64,000 nt of DNA, taken from positions 1 through 64,000 of the forward strand of contig NZ_FOMG01000004.1 in assembly GCF_900112485.1 (NCBI RefSeq), read 5' to 3'. A program made the translations under genes and the position numbers. The stretch comes from Clostridium uliginosum (lineage in GTDB: Bacteria > Bacillota > Clostridia > Clostridiales > Clostridiaceae). Below the pieces are notes generated by a model. It saw only the letters and a list, made by a program, of their open reading frames with translations. It did no database searches and was not told the origin of the DNA. Positions 7,795 to 17,082 of this stretch are shown in pieces (position 1 is the first letter of the stretch; each line of letters starts with the position of its first letter).

Positions 7795-9206
7795 GATATA
7801 AAATATTCTTCTAACTCTTTTATATAAAATTCAATTGTAGCTCCACCAAATTGATTATCATATGCCTCTATTTTTCCATTATAATTATTAATAATTTTTT
7901 GTGATATATAAAGACCTAATCCAAAGTGATTTTTATAATCTTCATCTTGATAAAATGCTTTAAATAATTTAGATGTATCTTTTTGCTTAAATCCAGTTCC
8001 CGTATCACTGCATTTAAAATTGATTTTGTTCATGTCATAAACGTCATCATATGCTTCCAGAGTTATCTTTCCTTTTTGTGTGAATCTCAAACTATTATAT
8101 AGTACATTATCTAATACTCTGAATAACATATTCTCATCCAAAACATATTTTTGTTTCTTTAAATTTATTTTAAATTCAATTTCTACATTCTTTTTTTCAG
8201 CCATGCTTCTTATTTCTATTTGTTTATCTTTAAGTAGCTTTTCTAAATCCACTTTTTCATTTTTCAATAAAAAATTTTCTCCCTCTACTTTATAAAATAA
8301 AGATAAATTATCAGTTAAAGTCGTCATTCTATCACAATTTTTATTTATTATCTTCATATTATCATCCATTTTATAATTAGGCTTATCTTTTAAATCATCT
8401 ATTATCTCAATTTGTCCTTTAATAACTGTTATTGGAGTTCTTATATCATGTGCAATAGACGAAACCATCATTCTGCGTTCTTCATCCAATGTGGATAAAT
8501 CTTCAATATTACCTCTAAGTACTTTTACCATAGTATTAAATGATTCTTGAATTTTATTAAACTCTCTTCCTTCAACCCCATCAATATAAAAATCATAATC
8601 TCCATCTGATATTTTTTGAACTCCACCTAATAATATATTTATATTTTTTGACATAGACTTATATAATTTAGAGGTAAATATAAATAAATATAATAGAAAA
8701 TATATTATAGGTAAAATCATAAATAATATGTATATAAGTGTTGCTCCCATGTTTGTTTTATAATTATTAATTATATAGTCAAATGGGGCTTTGATTACAT
8801 ATATAGCTTTTATTGAATTATTTTGTGTTATCCCTATATATCTATAAATATAATTATTATCATATTTCTCTTGATTTATAGAAATTAATATATCAAACTT
8901 ATCATTTTTTACTCCATTTTCACCATATAAATGATTTCCAGATAAATCTATAACTTCCCCCTGAAGCTCTTCATTATATTTTTTAATATTTATCAAATTC
9001 CCATTTAAAATACTATCTCCATTTTTTTTAACTTCTTCAGCTATTTGATTAATATATTTTACATAATAATCTGTTGGTTTACTATTCCTTAATGACATAG
9101 TCATTATTAAAATTCCATATGTGACTATAGTTGAAATAACTGTATATACAAATATTTTTATAACTAAATTATAAAAATCTCTTTTTATAGTTTTACTCTT
9201 CCTCAT
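7791..9206 (-). CDS. Sensor histidine kinase
   Basis: Membrane sensor of a two-component system. Helix one (residues 14-36), an extracellular sensor region of about 110 residues, helix two (about 150-172), a HAMP-type linker, then the H-box IAHDIRTPITVIKG and an HATPase domain with N, G1 (DTGTGF) and G2 (HFGLGLYI) boxes. The start has GGGAAGTGAAAG in front and overlaps the response regulator by 14 bases, so the two are co-translated. The stop codon TAG lies in the end of a palindromic element, so the extreme C-terminus (after about KELEEYF) may have been set by insertion. The signal is unknown; an N-terminal layout like this is common in envelope-stress or peptide sensors. Confidence 0.92.
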   Translation of the reverse strand: MRKSKTIKRDFYNLVIKIFVYTVISTIVTYGILIMTMSLRNSKPTDYYVKYINQIAEEVKKNGDSILNGNLINIKKYNEELQGEVIDLSGNHLYGENGVKNDKFDILISINQEKYDNNYIYRYIGITQNNSIKAIYVIKAPFDYIINNYKTNMGATLIYILFMILPIIYFLLYLFIFTSKLYKSMSKNINILLGGVQKISDGDYDFYIDGVEGREFNKIQESFNTMVKVLRGNIEDLSTLDEERRMMVSSIAHDIRTPITVIKGQIEIIDDLKDKPNYKMDDNMKIINKNCDRMTTLTDNLSLFYKVEGENFLLKNEKVDLEKLLKDKQIEIRSMAEKKNVEIEFKINLKKQKYVLDENMLFRVLDNVLYNSLRFTQKGKITLEAYDDVYDMNKINFKCSDTGTGFKQKDTSKLFKAFYQDEDYKNHFGLGLYISQKIINNYNGKIEAYDNQFGGATIEFYIKELEEYFIS

Positions 9207-9894
9207 CTTTCACTTCCCACTTATATCCTAGTCCATAAACTGTACTTATATAAGATTTATATTTATCTATAGTTCTAATTTTTTTTCTAATATTTTTAAT
9301 ACTTTCTGTAACAGTTTCTAAATAACTCTCTGAATCTAGTCCCCATACACTATTAAGAATCTTTTCCTTTGAAAATACTATATTTTTATTAATCATTAAA
9401 AACTTTATAAGCTTGTACTCTTTTTTAGTTAATTTAAGTTTTTCTCCTTTACACAATACCTCATTTGCTAAAACATCAATTACTATATTTTCAGAACTTA
9501 ATATATAAACTTTTTTGTTTTTTATCCTTTCTTCTCTTCTTAAATGAGATTCTATTCTTGCTTTTAATTCTTTTAAACTAAAAGGTTTAGTTATATAATC
9601 ATCTCCGCCTACTGAAAGCGCTTCAACTTTATCTTCCTCTAAAGTTTTAGCACTAACAAAAATTATAGGACATGATATTTTATCTCTAATAATGCCACAA
9701 AATTTTATGCCGTCCATATCTGGCATCATTATATCTAATAAAATTAAATCAAATCCTTCATTTATAATATTTAATGCTTTTTGTTGATTTTCAGCTGTAT
9801 CAACATCATAATTATAATTTTCCAAATAACTTTTGATTGTTATACAAATATCTTCATTATCGTCAATAATCAAAAGTCTCTTATTTTTTTGCAC
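9193..9894 (-). CDS. OmpR-family response regulator
   Basis: DNA-binding regulator paired with the kinase downstream. The receiver domain has the acidic pair near residue 11, phospho-acceptor Asp about 54 (LLDIMMPDMDG) and Lys in FVSAKTLEEDK; a winged-helix domain ends with ISTVYGLGYKWE. I place the start at the GTG at 9894 because AGGGG lies 8 bases before it; an ATG at 9900 is only 2 bases from that site, and the open frame continues to 9966 without one. The CHAP gene lies upstream on the same strand behind a terminator. Confidence 0.9.
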   Translation of the reverse strand: MQKNKRLLIIDDNEDICITIKSYLENYNYDVDTAENQQKALNIINEGFDLILLDIMMPDMDGIKFCGIIRDKISCPIIFVSAKTLEEDKVEALSVGGDDYITKPFSLKELKARIESHLRREERIKNKKVYILSSENIVIDVLANEVLCKGEKLKLTKKEYKLIKFLMINKNIVFSKEKILNSVWGLDSESYLETVTESIKNIRKKIRTIDKYKSYISTVYGLGYKWEVKDEEE

Positions 9895-9982
9895 AATCAT
9901 CGCCCCTATAAAATTTTTATATTTATTTTTATTATAATACAATTTACATATTATATATCTTTGCATTGCTTTTTCTGTTCAC

Positions 9983-10000
9983 TAAGCACATGAAAAAATT
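9983..10000. repeat. Possible half copy of family 1 element
   Basis: TAAGCACATGAAAAAATT matches one end of the family 1 palindrome. I see no partner end nearby. Confidence 0.3.
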
Positions 10001-10297
10001 TTATAAATAAAAAAAGTTGTCTTGATTATAATAACTATTAATCAATCTAAAACAACTCTTTTATTAATGTTACATTTATTATTTTACAAGTGAATTCTAA
10101 TTTTTTTATAATGTTTTTATTATTTTTAGATTAAAGATTATCAACAATACTTATTTTATTATTATCTATATGTTCTATTAAATATACTACATATATTTCA
10201 TTACCGTATTATAAATTAATTGTAGAATCTTAATTAGAACTTATATCAATAAAATCTTGTATATAATTATATCTTAATCTATATATTAAATTACACA
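10001..10297. other. AT-rich spacer with a weak hairpin
   Basis: A hairpin at about 10013-10058 (AGTTGT...ACAACT arms) is the only structure. No ORF or RNA gene recognised. Confidence 0.35.
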
Positions 10298-10333
10298 TAA
10301 AAAAAGATATATTATAACACTATAATATATCTT
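10298..10333 (-). terminator. Terminator of the CHAP gene
   Basis: Perfect 13-bp stem (10304-10316 with 10321-10333), 4-base loop, then six T on the minus strand. It lies 46 bases past the stop of the CHAP-domain gene. Confidence 0.8.
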
Positions 10334-10378
10334 CTTAAGCTTAGTAGTGGAAGAAATAGTCTTCCACTATATATACTT

Positions 10379-10975
10379 TTATTCTTTGCGAAGCCACCCA
10401 GCTGGCTCTCTTTTTCCACCAATATAATATTTACCATTTTTACATTCTAAATCAAATATATCTCGTGATGATTCCCCCATATTTTGTTGAATTACTTCTA
10501 TATAATTATCGCCTACTTCTGAAATTATCACTACATGTCCATATGTAGTATCTGTAAATACTAAAAGGTCATCTACTTTAGGCTTTTCATCTTCTCCATT
10601 TTTATATTGAACTAATCCTCTTTTTTCATTTAAATGACCATTCTCAATATCTTCATCAAAGAAATCTTTAGCATTACCGTAAACATTAGGCATTTTATGC
10701 CCCTTAACTTCATAATAAAATCTTTTTATATATTCAACGCACTGCCATTTATAACCATAATAATAACCATCTTTACTATAACTTTTTCCATGATTCTTAC
10801 CATAGTTCTCACCATTATAATAAACATCTACACCTTTGTAACTATCTAGTACTTTACCTATACCATTTCTTTCATCAACAATTCTTTCATGGACATTGTA
10901 TGAAACAAAAGCTACTCCAGCTATAAATAACATAATGATAAAAACACAAATTAATTTCTTATATAACTTTTTCAA
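10379..10975 (-). CDS. Membrane-anchored CHAP-domain protein (peptidoglycan amidase/endopeptidase-like)
   Basis: 198-residue extracytoplasmic protein. Residues 8-26 form one hydrophobic anchor or signal. The rest matches a CHAP (NlpC/P60-like) cysteine hydrolase: nucleophile region WQCVEYIKRFYYE, catalytic His in GHVVIISEVG and a polar third residue in VIQQNMGE. Such domains cut peptidoglycan cross-bridges or glutathionylspermidine-type amides. The start is a TTG at 10975 with GAGGTG 7 bases before it. It is followed by its own terminator and then by the two-component genes. Substrate is not evident. Confidence 0.82.
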   Translation of the reverse strand: MKKLYKKLICVFIIMLFIAGVAFVSYNVHERIVDERNGIGKVLDSYKGVDVYYNGENYGKNHGKSYSKDGYYYGYKWQCVEYIKRFYYEVKGHKMPNVYGNAKDFFDEDIENGHLNEKRGLVQYKNGEDEKPKVDDLLVFTDTTYGHVVIISEVGDNYIEVIQQNMGESSRDIFDLECKNGKYYIGGKREPAGWLRKE

Positions 10976-11086
10976 ATATTAGCACCTCAATATTTCAATA
11001 TATAATCTTATTACCATAATAAGATTGACCATATATAATTATACAGTTTATTTTAAATATAACAATTCTTGTTTTAATTTTAATTT

Positions 11087-11115
11087 AGGCTGTGTTTTAA
11101 GTGAGTGCTGATATT
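11087..11115. repeat. Single end of family 2 element
   Basis: AGGCTGTGTTTTAA followed by GTGCTGATATTG resembles the left arm of the 118-bp element at 2282. It lies 27 bases past the DUF2232 gene stop. Confidence 0.4.
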
Positions 11116-11141
11116 GTAGTATAAAGCTCGTGGACAGGGAT

Positions 11142-12098
11142 TTAAGTTAAGTGCCTATCTAGAAATTCAATTTGTGTGCTTCTAACATTTAATAACTTCT
11201 CTATTATCAAATTAAATAATATCATAGCTATGCTTGTTAATTTAAAGAAATTAATAAGCATATATAAACTTCCCATTTGTGTAAACAAGAGTACTATTCT
11301 GGATTTTGTTAATGAATACATAAATCTATTGATGATAGTATAACAATCTTGAATTACAAAGAATAACATTATATATTTTATTGAATTAAGTAGTATATCA
11401 ATGTATAAATATGAAGTTAAAAAATCTTTCATTTCAATTATACTTATTATAATTATATAAGCTATTCCTATATTCATAGTTTTTTTAGAACAAGACATAT
11501 ATGCACCATAATTTTTAAATCTAGTTATAACAAGATATTTCTTCTTTGCTGAATCATTTAATAATTTAAATCTCTTTCCTAATAGTATACTAAGAAAATA
11601 TGTTATAAACATTGTTCCAATAGGCAATGACCCAATTAGCAAATAATATAAACCTTGTTTTCCAGAGTCACTTAGAAATGAAACATATGATAAGTATCCT
11701 TGACACTCGCTAATAAAACTATATCCTATTAATGTTGAGAAATTTATATCTACAATAACCATTACAAAGCATGCAAAAATTGATCCGTAAAATAAATCAT
11801 CGTAAATAGTTTGTTTTCTAGGAATAAGAATTCCACATGCAATACCTAATATCATACCTTGACTCATGCAAATGGCTGAAGCCATGTCTCCTACGGTAAT
11901 AACTACTAATAAAAGAGATGTTAATCCCGAAAGAAGTGTATATTTAAATCCACATCTTAAGTATATCAATACAATAATTACAGGAACTCCAACATCTAAA
12001 TATCCTGCATAGCCGAGTCCCGTCCCTATTGCAAGAATGCTTATTACCACAAAAGCGGCTGAAAGCATTGCTGCTTCTGTCATTTTCTTAATTTCCAA
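11142..12098 (-). CDS. DUF2232 (YybS-like) membrane protein
   Basis: Polytopic membrane protein of about 318 residues with 8 or so hydrophobic helices. The opening MTEAAMLSAAFVVISILAIG and the following ECF-type-like layout match DUF2232/YybS proteins, often near ribosomal or cell-division genes in Firmicutes, but not here. Start is uncertain: a TTG at 12098 has GGTGAT just before it, two GTG codons at 12107-12110 and an ATG at 12083 (MTEAAML) are alternatives. The gene stands alone. Function is unknown; a transport or membrane-assembly role is only suggested by family resemblance. Confidence 0.75.
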   Translation of the reverse strand: MEIKKMTEAAMLSAAFVVISILAIGTGLGYAGYLDVGVPVIIVLIYLRCGFKYTLLSGLTSLLLVVITVGDMASAICMSQGMILGIACGILIPRKQTIYDDLFYGSIFACFVMVIVDINFSTLIGYSFISECQGYLSYVSFLSDSGKQGLYYLLIGSLPIGTMFITYFLSILLGKRFKLLNDSAKKKYLVITRFKNYGAYMSCSKKTMNIGIAYIIIISIIEMKDFLTSYLYIDILLNSIKYIMLFFVIQDCYTIINRFMYSLTKSRIVLLFTQMGSLYMLINFFKLTSIAMILFNLIIEKLLNVRSTQIEFLDRHLT

Positions 12099-12256
12099 AT
12101 ATATCACCACATTCTTTCTTATCTTCTAAAAGAGTAATAGTGTCATTTTACCCTTAACCTATATTTAAATCAACTTTATATTATATCTTAAATAATATTA
12201 TAATTAAAATAAACTCATAAATAAATATTCTACTTATACACCTTTATTATATAAAA

Positions 12257-12295
12257 AAGCCAATCAAGATATCCTCTAAATATCTTGATTGGCTT
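12257..12295 (-). terminator. Terminator of the FAD oxidoreductase gene
   Basis: 16-bp stem (12257-12272 with 12280-12295) with AAGCCAATCAAGATAT arms, followed on the minus strand by TTTTTTAT. It lies 91 bases past the stop at 12386. Confidence 0.8.
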
Positions 12296-12343
12296 ATTAA
12301 CTTAACTTTCACATTCTATTTCTTATTACTTTTTCATTCTTAT

Positions 12344-12373
12344 TTAGGCATCTTCAAATAAATAACTAGTCAT
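12344..12373. repeat. Half copy of family 1 element
   Basis: TTAGGCATCTTCAAATAAAT then AACTAGTCAT matches one arm of the element. The opposite arm is missing. It lies between the FAD oxidoreductase stop and its terminator. Confidence 0.45.
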
Positions 12374-12385
12374 TCTTCTTATCTT

Positions 12386-13831
12386 TTATTTATTACATTT
12401 TCTAATAAGATTAATATTTACTCTTTTAGGAGATTCTCCTGCATCTTTACCCCTCACTGTAACTTCTTCTATAGGAATATTCATCTCCCTTGATATTATC
12501 TCTTTTACTCTTGGTCTGCAGAAATTACCTTGGCAAAATCCCATACCTGCCCTTGTACGTCTTTTTATGGCATCTGTAGATTTTATAGGGATTCCCCTGT
12601 GCATTGCATCTATTATTTCTGATTCTGTTACACTTTCGCATCTACATATTATGTTTTTATTTGGATCTTCATCATCTATCTTTCCATTAAAAGACTTTTC
12701 CTTTTTAATAATTATAGGTTTTCTATAAGGATTAAATTTTTCATTTTTAATTAATTTTAATCCTACTTCTTTAATAATTTCAACTATTTTCTCTGCTATA
12801 GCTGGTGAAGATGTAACACCTGGTGAATCTATACCTGCTGCATTTATAAATCCCTTAACCTTACTTTCTTCTATTACAAAATCTCCTGTACTACTAACTG
12901 CTCTTATACCTGCAAAAGTAGTTAAAGCTTTTCTTACATCAAAATCTGGTATTGATTTTCTAGCTGTCTCTATTATATATTCAATACTTTCCTTATCTGT
13001 TCCTATATCTTCTTTATTATCTATCTCTTCAGCATCAGGTCCTATCATAAAATTTCCGTGATAAGTAGTAGTAACTAATATCCCCTTGCCTTTTTCTGTA
13101 GGAACTTGAAATATAACTCTATTTACAAGATAACCCTGATCTTTTGTAGATAGTACATATTGTCCTCTTTTGGGTAATATATTAAAATTATCTACTCCTA
13201 CCATATTAGCTATTTTATCACTATATAGTCCAGCAGCATTTACAATATACTTGCTATCTATTTGTCCATTATTAGTATTTATTTTAAAAGTTTCATCTTT
13301 TTTCTCTATACCTAATACCTTTGTCTCTAATTTTAAATCTACTCCATTTTCTATTGCATTTTCAGTAAGTGCTATAGTCATCTCATAAGGAGAAACTACT
13401 CCAACACTTTTAGCATATAATGCAACTTTAACATCTTTATTTATATGAGGTTCTAATTCCTTTATTTTATCTCCATATATTATCTCTAAATCATTACACC
13501 CTACTTTAGAACCATTTTCATATAATCCTTTTATTCTTTTTTCATCTTCTTCATCAAACCCTATTACTAATGCACCTGGATTTCTATATCCAAAGTTAAG
13601 CTCTTTTTCAAGTTGACTGTACATGCTGTTTCCTTTTATACATAACTCGCCCTTTAAGCTTCCATATTTAGCTACATATCCACCATGAACAATACCACTA
13701 TTTGCCTTTGAGGCTCCTGTTGCAACATCTTCCTCCTTTTCTATAAGACATATTTTCAAATTATATTTTGATAATTCTCTAGCAATGGCGGCTCCAACTA
13801 CTCCAGCTCCTATAATACTAACATCATACAT
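12386..13831 (-). CDS. FAD-dependent oxidoreductase with C-terminal BFD-like [2Fe-2S] domain (GlpA-like)
   Basis: Glycerol-3-phosphate-dehydrogenase/2-hydroxyacid-oxidase family flavoprotein of 481 residues. The N-terminus VSIIGAGVVGAAIARELSKY is the FAD-binding dinucleotide fold, and HGGY and GIRAVSSTGDFVIE are typical of the DAO fold. Residues about 395-450 carry a BFD-like cluster motif: CRCES, then CQGNFC. In many clostridia this gene accompanies a second flavoprotein and a DUF1667 protein; none is adjacent here, so its electron partner is unclear. The start has GAGGGTGA 4-5 bases upstream. Substrate is probably glycerol-3-phosphate or another 2-hydroxy compound; this is inference. Confidence 0.88.
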   Translation of the reverse strand: MYDVSIIGAGVVGAAIARELSKYNLKICLIEKEEDVATGASKANSGIVHGGYVAKYGSLKGELCIKGNSMYSQLEKELNFGYRNPGALVIGFDEEDEKRIKGLYENGSKVGCNDLEIIYGDKIKELEPHINKDVKVALYAKSVGVVSPYEMTIALTENAIENGVDLKLETKVLGIEKKDETFKINTNNGQIDSKYIVNAAGLYSDKIANMVGVDNFNILPKRGQYVLSTKDQGYLVNRVIFQVPTEKGKGILVTTTYHGNFMIGPDAEEIDNKEDIGTDKESIEYIIETARKSIPDFDVRKALTTFAGIRAVSSTGDFVIEESKVKGFINAAGIDSPGVTSSPAIAEKIVEIIKEVGLKLIKNEKFNPYRKPIIIKKEKSFNGKIDDEDPNKNIICRCESVTESEIIDAMHRGIPIKSTDAIKRRTRAGMGFCQGNFCRPRVKEIISREMNIPIEEVTVRGKDAGESPKRVNINLIRKCNK

Positions 13832-14101
13832 AATTTCACCCTCTTAATTTCAATATTTTAAATTTGGTTATGTTTTAAATTTAAACTAGATATAATTAAT
13901 AATTAATATCTTTTAATATTATTTATTAGTTGTTTGATATCATTTTACAACTTTAAGCAAGAAAATAAAAGCATAATTTATAATATTTTGAAAATAAAAA
14001 AACTACCAATTATATAAATACATAACTAATAGGTTTCTTTCTTTTATGAAATGAAATTTTAAACTATGATTTCTAGAGTGTTAATTTCAAAATATATATA
14101 T
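13832..14101. other. AT-rich upstream region
   Basis: A degenerate GGTTATGTTTTAAAT at about 13864 recalls the family 2 ends. Otherwise I see only A/T-rich sequence with no ORF. Confidence 0.3.
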
Positions 14102-14212
14102 TTAGGCATATTCAAATAAATAGCAAGCCAGTATACTAGTCTATTTTGCGTCATACTGTGTCAGCAAAATAGACTAGCATATTTAACTTGCTATTTTCTT
14201 TAATATGCCTTA
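14102..14212. mobile_element. Family 1 palindromic element, complete copy
   Basis: Ends TTAGGCATATTCAAATAAAT and TTCTTTAATATGCCTTA, with inner arms AGCAAGCCAG and AACTTGCTATT, and a core dyad AGTCTATTTTGC/GCAAAATAGACT. It abuts the hydrogenase stop codon at 14213-14215 directly. Confidence 0.65.
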
Positions 14213-16156
14213 TTAATTATTTTTCTTAGCTTTTAGAAAATATTTTGTATGAAGTAATTCATGAGCCTTATGGCTTAGTGGATGATCTAAATACTTTTCA
14301 TAAATAGCAAGTACCTCTGGATTTTCATTTGATCTTCTAAGTACTTTAGATCTATCTATGTCATTTAAACCCTCGGCTCTTTTTTCTAGAACTTGTTGTT
14401 TATTTTTTCTTATTTTAGGTTGACCGCCACCGCCAACGCATCCACCTACACAAGCCATAATTTCAATTGCATGAAAGAATTCTTCACCTGACCTTATTTT
14501 ATCTAACATCTTTGCAGCTTCTTTAAGACCATGTGCAACTCCTATTCTAAGCTTAACATCTCCAGCTTCAAGCTCACAAATCCTAAAGCCATCCCATCCT
14601 CTAAGCCCTTCAAATTCTATATTATCAATTCTCTTTCCAGTCATATTTTCAAGTGCTGTTCTTGTAGCAGCTTCTATAACTCCACCTGTTCTACCAAAAA
14701 TAATTCCAGCACCAGTATATTCACCCATAACTGTATCTATTTCTTCATCTTCAATCTCTTTTAAATCTATTCCTGAATTTTCAAATATTTTTATAAGCTC
14801 TTTTGTTGTAATTACATAATCAACATCGTAGTTCATATCTACTGAAAATTCTACTCTTGATGCTTCATATATTTTAGCAACACATGGCATAATTGCAACT
14901 GAAGTCACTTCATCTCTTGAAAGACCTTTTTCCTTTGCCCATATTTCCTTTGCTACAGTGGCAAACATTTGCATTGGTGATTTTGCAGAAGAAGGAACAT
15001 CTAACATGTCAGCATAATTTTGTTCTATAAACTTAATCCATGAGGGGCAACATGAAGTAAGAATTGGAAGCTTAACACTACTATCTCCATCTAAATATTT
15101 TTCAAGTCTTTCTTGAAGCTCTGCTGCTTCTTCCATTATAGTTAAATCAGCTCCCCAAGTAGTATCAAACACATAATCCACACCTAATTTTCTAAGACCA
15201 GCCGCTAGTTTCTTTTCTACATTTTCTCCTGGTTCAAATCCAAAAGCCTCACCTATTGCAACTCTTATAGCTGGTGCCATTTGAGTAATTACAACCTTAT
15301 TAGGTGTAGCTAAATCTCTAAGAAATTTAATTGTATTATCTCCTGCTGTTATAGCATCAACCGGGCAAGCTGATATACATGCTCCACAATGAGTACATCT
15401 ATTATAATCTATATTATGTTGTTTTTTTAATTCCCCATCTATGCAGTCTACAGGACATGCTCTTTTACAACTTCCACATCCAATACATTTTTTTGTAATT
15501 GTTAATTTTATAAGATGATTACATTGTGATGTGTAACATTTCTTTTCTTCTATATGTTCTTCTATTTCCTTATAAAATAGTCCAATTATTTCTTCCATTA
15601 TATTATGCTTTTGATGCATTTTATCTTTTACAATCTCTGCAAGATTTCTCAAAAGATAAACATCACGCATATTAGATACACCTTTACTTATTGTATCTAA
15701 AACCTTAAGCATTTTAGTTATTTCATCTTTAACTATTTCATAATTTTTATAAGTACCATCTTTAATTTTTGCGAGTAAATACTCTATGTAAAACTTTCCA
15801 TACTGAACTATGCAGTCTTCTTCTGATAAAATAATAATAGCTCTACTAATATTTTCATAAAATACTCCAAAATCTAATTCTTTATCTAAGCTATCTTCAT
15901 TTAAAAAACCTCCAAAAGGAATTCCAATCTGAGCCGCCTTGAAATCACTCTTATTTATAAGTCCTCCACAAAGTCCTAATACATCTCTAAGTGTCGCACC
16001 TTCTGGGACATCTATTATTCCAGGATCATTAATTTTCCCACAAATGGCTATACTTCTTTTTTCGTTTCCTGTTATTTCTTTTAATTCTTCTTCACTAAAA
16101 GTTGAAAATACAGAACCTAATGAACTTTGTATAAACGTCGTCTTTTTATCTGGCAT
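14213..16156 (-). CDS. [FeFe] hydrogenase fused to an SLBB/degenerate NuoF-like module
   Basis: Cytoplasmic iron-only hydrogenase, 647 residues. Order: SLBB domain (about 30-85), a stretch (about 100-225) alignable by eye with the NADH-4Fe-4S region of NuoF/HndC, two [4Fe-4S] ferredoxin motifs (CIGCGSCKRACP, CTHCGACISACP), then the H-cluster domain with L1 TSCCPSW, L2 MPCVAKIYE and L3 MACVGGCVGGGGQP. All four H-cluster cysteines are present. In the NuoF-like stretch the ESCGKCxPCR cysteines are gone (LLAKIKDGTYKN) and the flavin-binding part is absent, so it cannot take electrons from NADH by itself. ATG at 16156 is chosen because AAGGAG lies 8 bases before it; a GTG at 16165 is too close. 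The gene is monocistronic. Likely role: ferredoxin-linked H2 production, or a partner in a complex. Confidence 0.93.
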   Translation of the reverse strand: MPDKKTTFIQSSLGSVFSTFSEEELKEITGNEKRSIAICGKINDPGIIDVPEGATLRDVLGLCGGLINKSDFKAAQIGIPFGGFLNEDSLDKELDFGVFYENISRAIIILSEEDCIVQYGKFYIEYLLAKIKDGTYKNYEIVKDEITKMLKVLDTISKGVSNMRDVYLLRNLAEIVKDKMHQKHNIMEEIIGLFYKEIEEHIEEKKCYTSQCNHLIKLTITKKCIGCGSCKRACPVDCIDGELKKQHNIDYNRCTHCGACISACPVDAITAGDNTIKFLRDLATPNKVVITQMAPAIRVAIGEAFGFEPGENVEKKLAAGLRKLGVDYVFDTTWGADLTIMEEAAELQERLEKYLDGDSSVKLPILTSCCPSWIKFIEQNYADMLDVPSSAKSPMQMFATVAKEIWAKEKGLSRDEVTSVAIMPCVAKIYEASRVEFSVDMNYDVDYVITTKELIKIFENSGIDLKEIEDEEIDTVMGEYTGAGIIFGRTGGVIEAATRTALENMTGKRIDNIEFEGLRGWDGFRICELEAGDVKLRIGVAHGLKEAAKMLDKIRSGEEFFHAIEIMACVGGCVGGGGQPKIRKNKQQVLEKRAEGLNDIDRSKVLRRSNENPEVLAIYEKYLDHPLSHKAHELLHTKYFLKAKKNN

Positions 16157-16385
16157 AATATCCACTCCTTAAATTGATAATCTTATGTAGTATCATTTAA
16201 CATATTATCTTTAACTATGTATTATCAATAAAAATTATATCATAAAAATAATCAAGTTCAAATTTAACCTAATTATAGTTTGATTCAATTAAAAACTAGG
16301 AATATTATAGCTACTATTTAGGATGTTTTTGAAGTAGGTTGGTATATATGGTAATATTATTTTAGAGGTGATTATACATAAAAAG

Positions 16386-16490
16386 AATGGTAAAAGTTGT
16401 TGGTGCAGTAATATAAAATGAAAATAAAGAAATTTTATGTGCCTTACATTCAAAAGATATATCCCTAGCTAAGTTTTTGGAATTTACTTT
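16386..16490 (+). pseudogene. Remnant of a Nudix (MutT-type) hydrolase
   Basis: Translation gives MVKVVGAVI, an in-frame TAA, then NENKEILCALHSKDISLAKF, closely resembling the start of MutT-type nucleoside triphosphate pyrophosphohydrolases. The Nudix box itself is absent: homology stops where the GGK motif should begin. A nonsense codon plus 3' truncation make this a pseudogene fragment. Confidence 0.5.
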
Positions 16491-16491
16491 T

Positions 16492-16884
16492 TCATTTTAT
16501 ATGTTGACCACAATTTGGGCAATATTTAAAGCTTTTATCTAAAGATAAACCACATGTAGGACATATATCTTTTGAAGAATAATCATCATTATAAAAATCA
16601 TTCTCCATTTCTTGCAAATCCCAATATGTTATATTAACATCTTCTCCTTTTTCAATAGCTTTGCCTTTTTCCTTTGAAATATTATATAACATATTACAAC
16701 TTTCACATGTTATGTAATATGTTTCATTCCATTTAAAAAGAGGTATAAAAAAGAAATGAAAAAAATCAAAATTCTTTATTAATTTTCCATCAATTGCTTT
16801 ATTACACCTTTTACAACTTAAATTATTTAGAGTTACTATTTCTTCATTTTTATTCTCTATGCCAAATACTCCTATAAAAAACAT
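16492..16884 (-). CDS. Small double zinc-ribbon protein
   Basis: 130-residue protein with three CxxC pairs or ribbons: CKRC near residue 24, CESC at about 60, and a terminal zinc-ribbon CPTCGLSLDKSFKYCPNC. A short hydrophobic stretch FFHFFFIPLF lies between the first two. Zinc-ribbon proteins of this shape occur in many Firmicutes with no assigned role. The ribosome site GGTGAG lies very close to the ATG, so the start is less certain. It sits next to the Nudix remnant and upstream of a palindromic element. Confidence 0.65.
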   Translation of the reverse strand: MFFIGVFGIENKNEEIVTLNNLSCKRCNKAIDGKLIKNFDFFHFFFIPLFKWNETYYITCESCNMLYNISKEKGKAIEKGEDVNITYWDLQEMENDFYNDDYSSKDICPTCGLSLDKSFKYCPNCGQHIK

Positions 16885-17082
16885 ACTCTCACCAACCTTA
16901 TATTAATTTATTACTTTCTTCGCAATTGATTTAAACTATCATATACATTCAACTTGTTTGTATAAGTTTTTCTTGATAATATTTTAAAATGCATAACATA
17001 AATATAACATCATTTGTCATAGTACCTTCTACTATATCTTAATTATAAGGATATTCTTTAATTGAATGTTTATATTACAATA
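16885..17082. other. AT-rich spacer
   Basis: No ORF, RNA gene or repeat recognised between the zinc-ribbon gene and the family 1 element. Confidence 0.3.

Noticed and set aside
16433..16447. ATGTGCCTTAC as another half copy of the family 1 element
   Set aside because: It encodes CAL within the Nudix remnant and has no AT-rich arm beside it, so it is a chance match.
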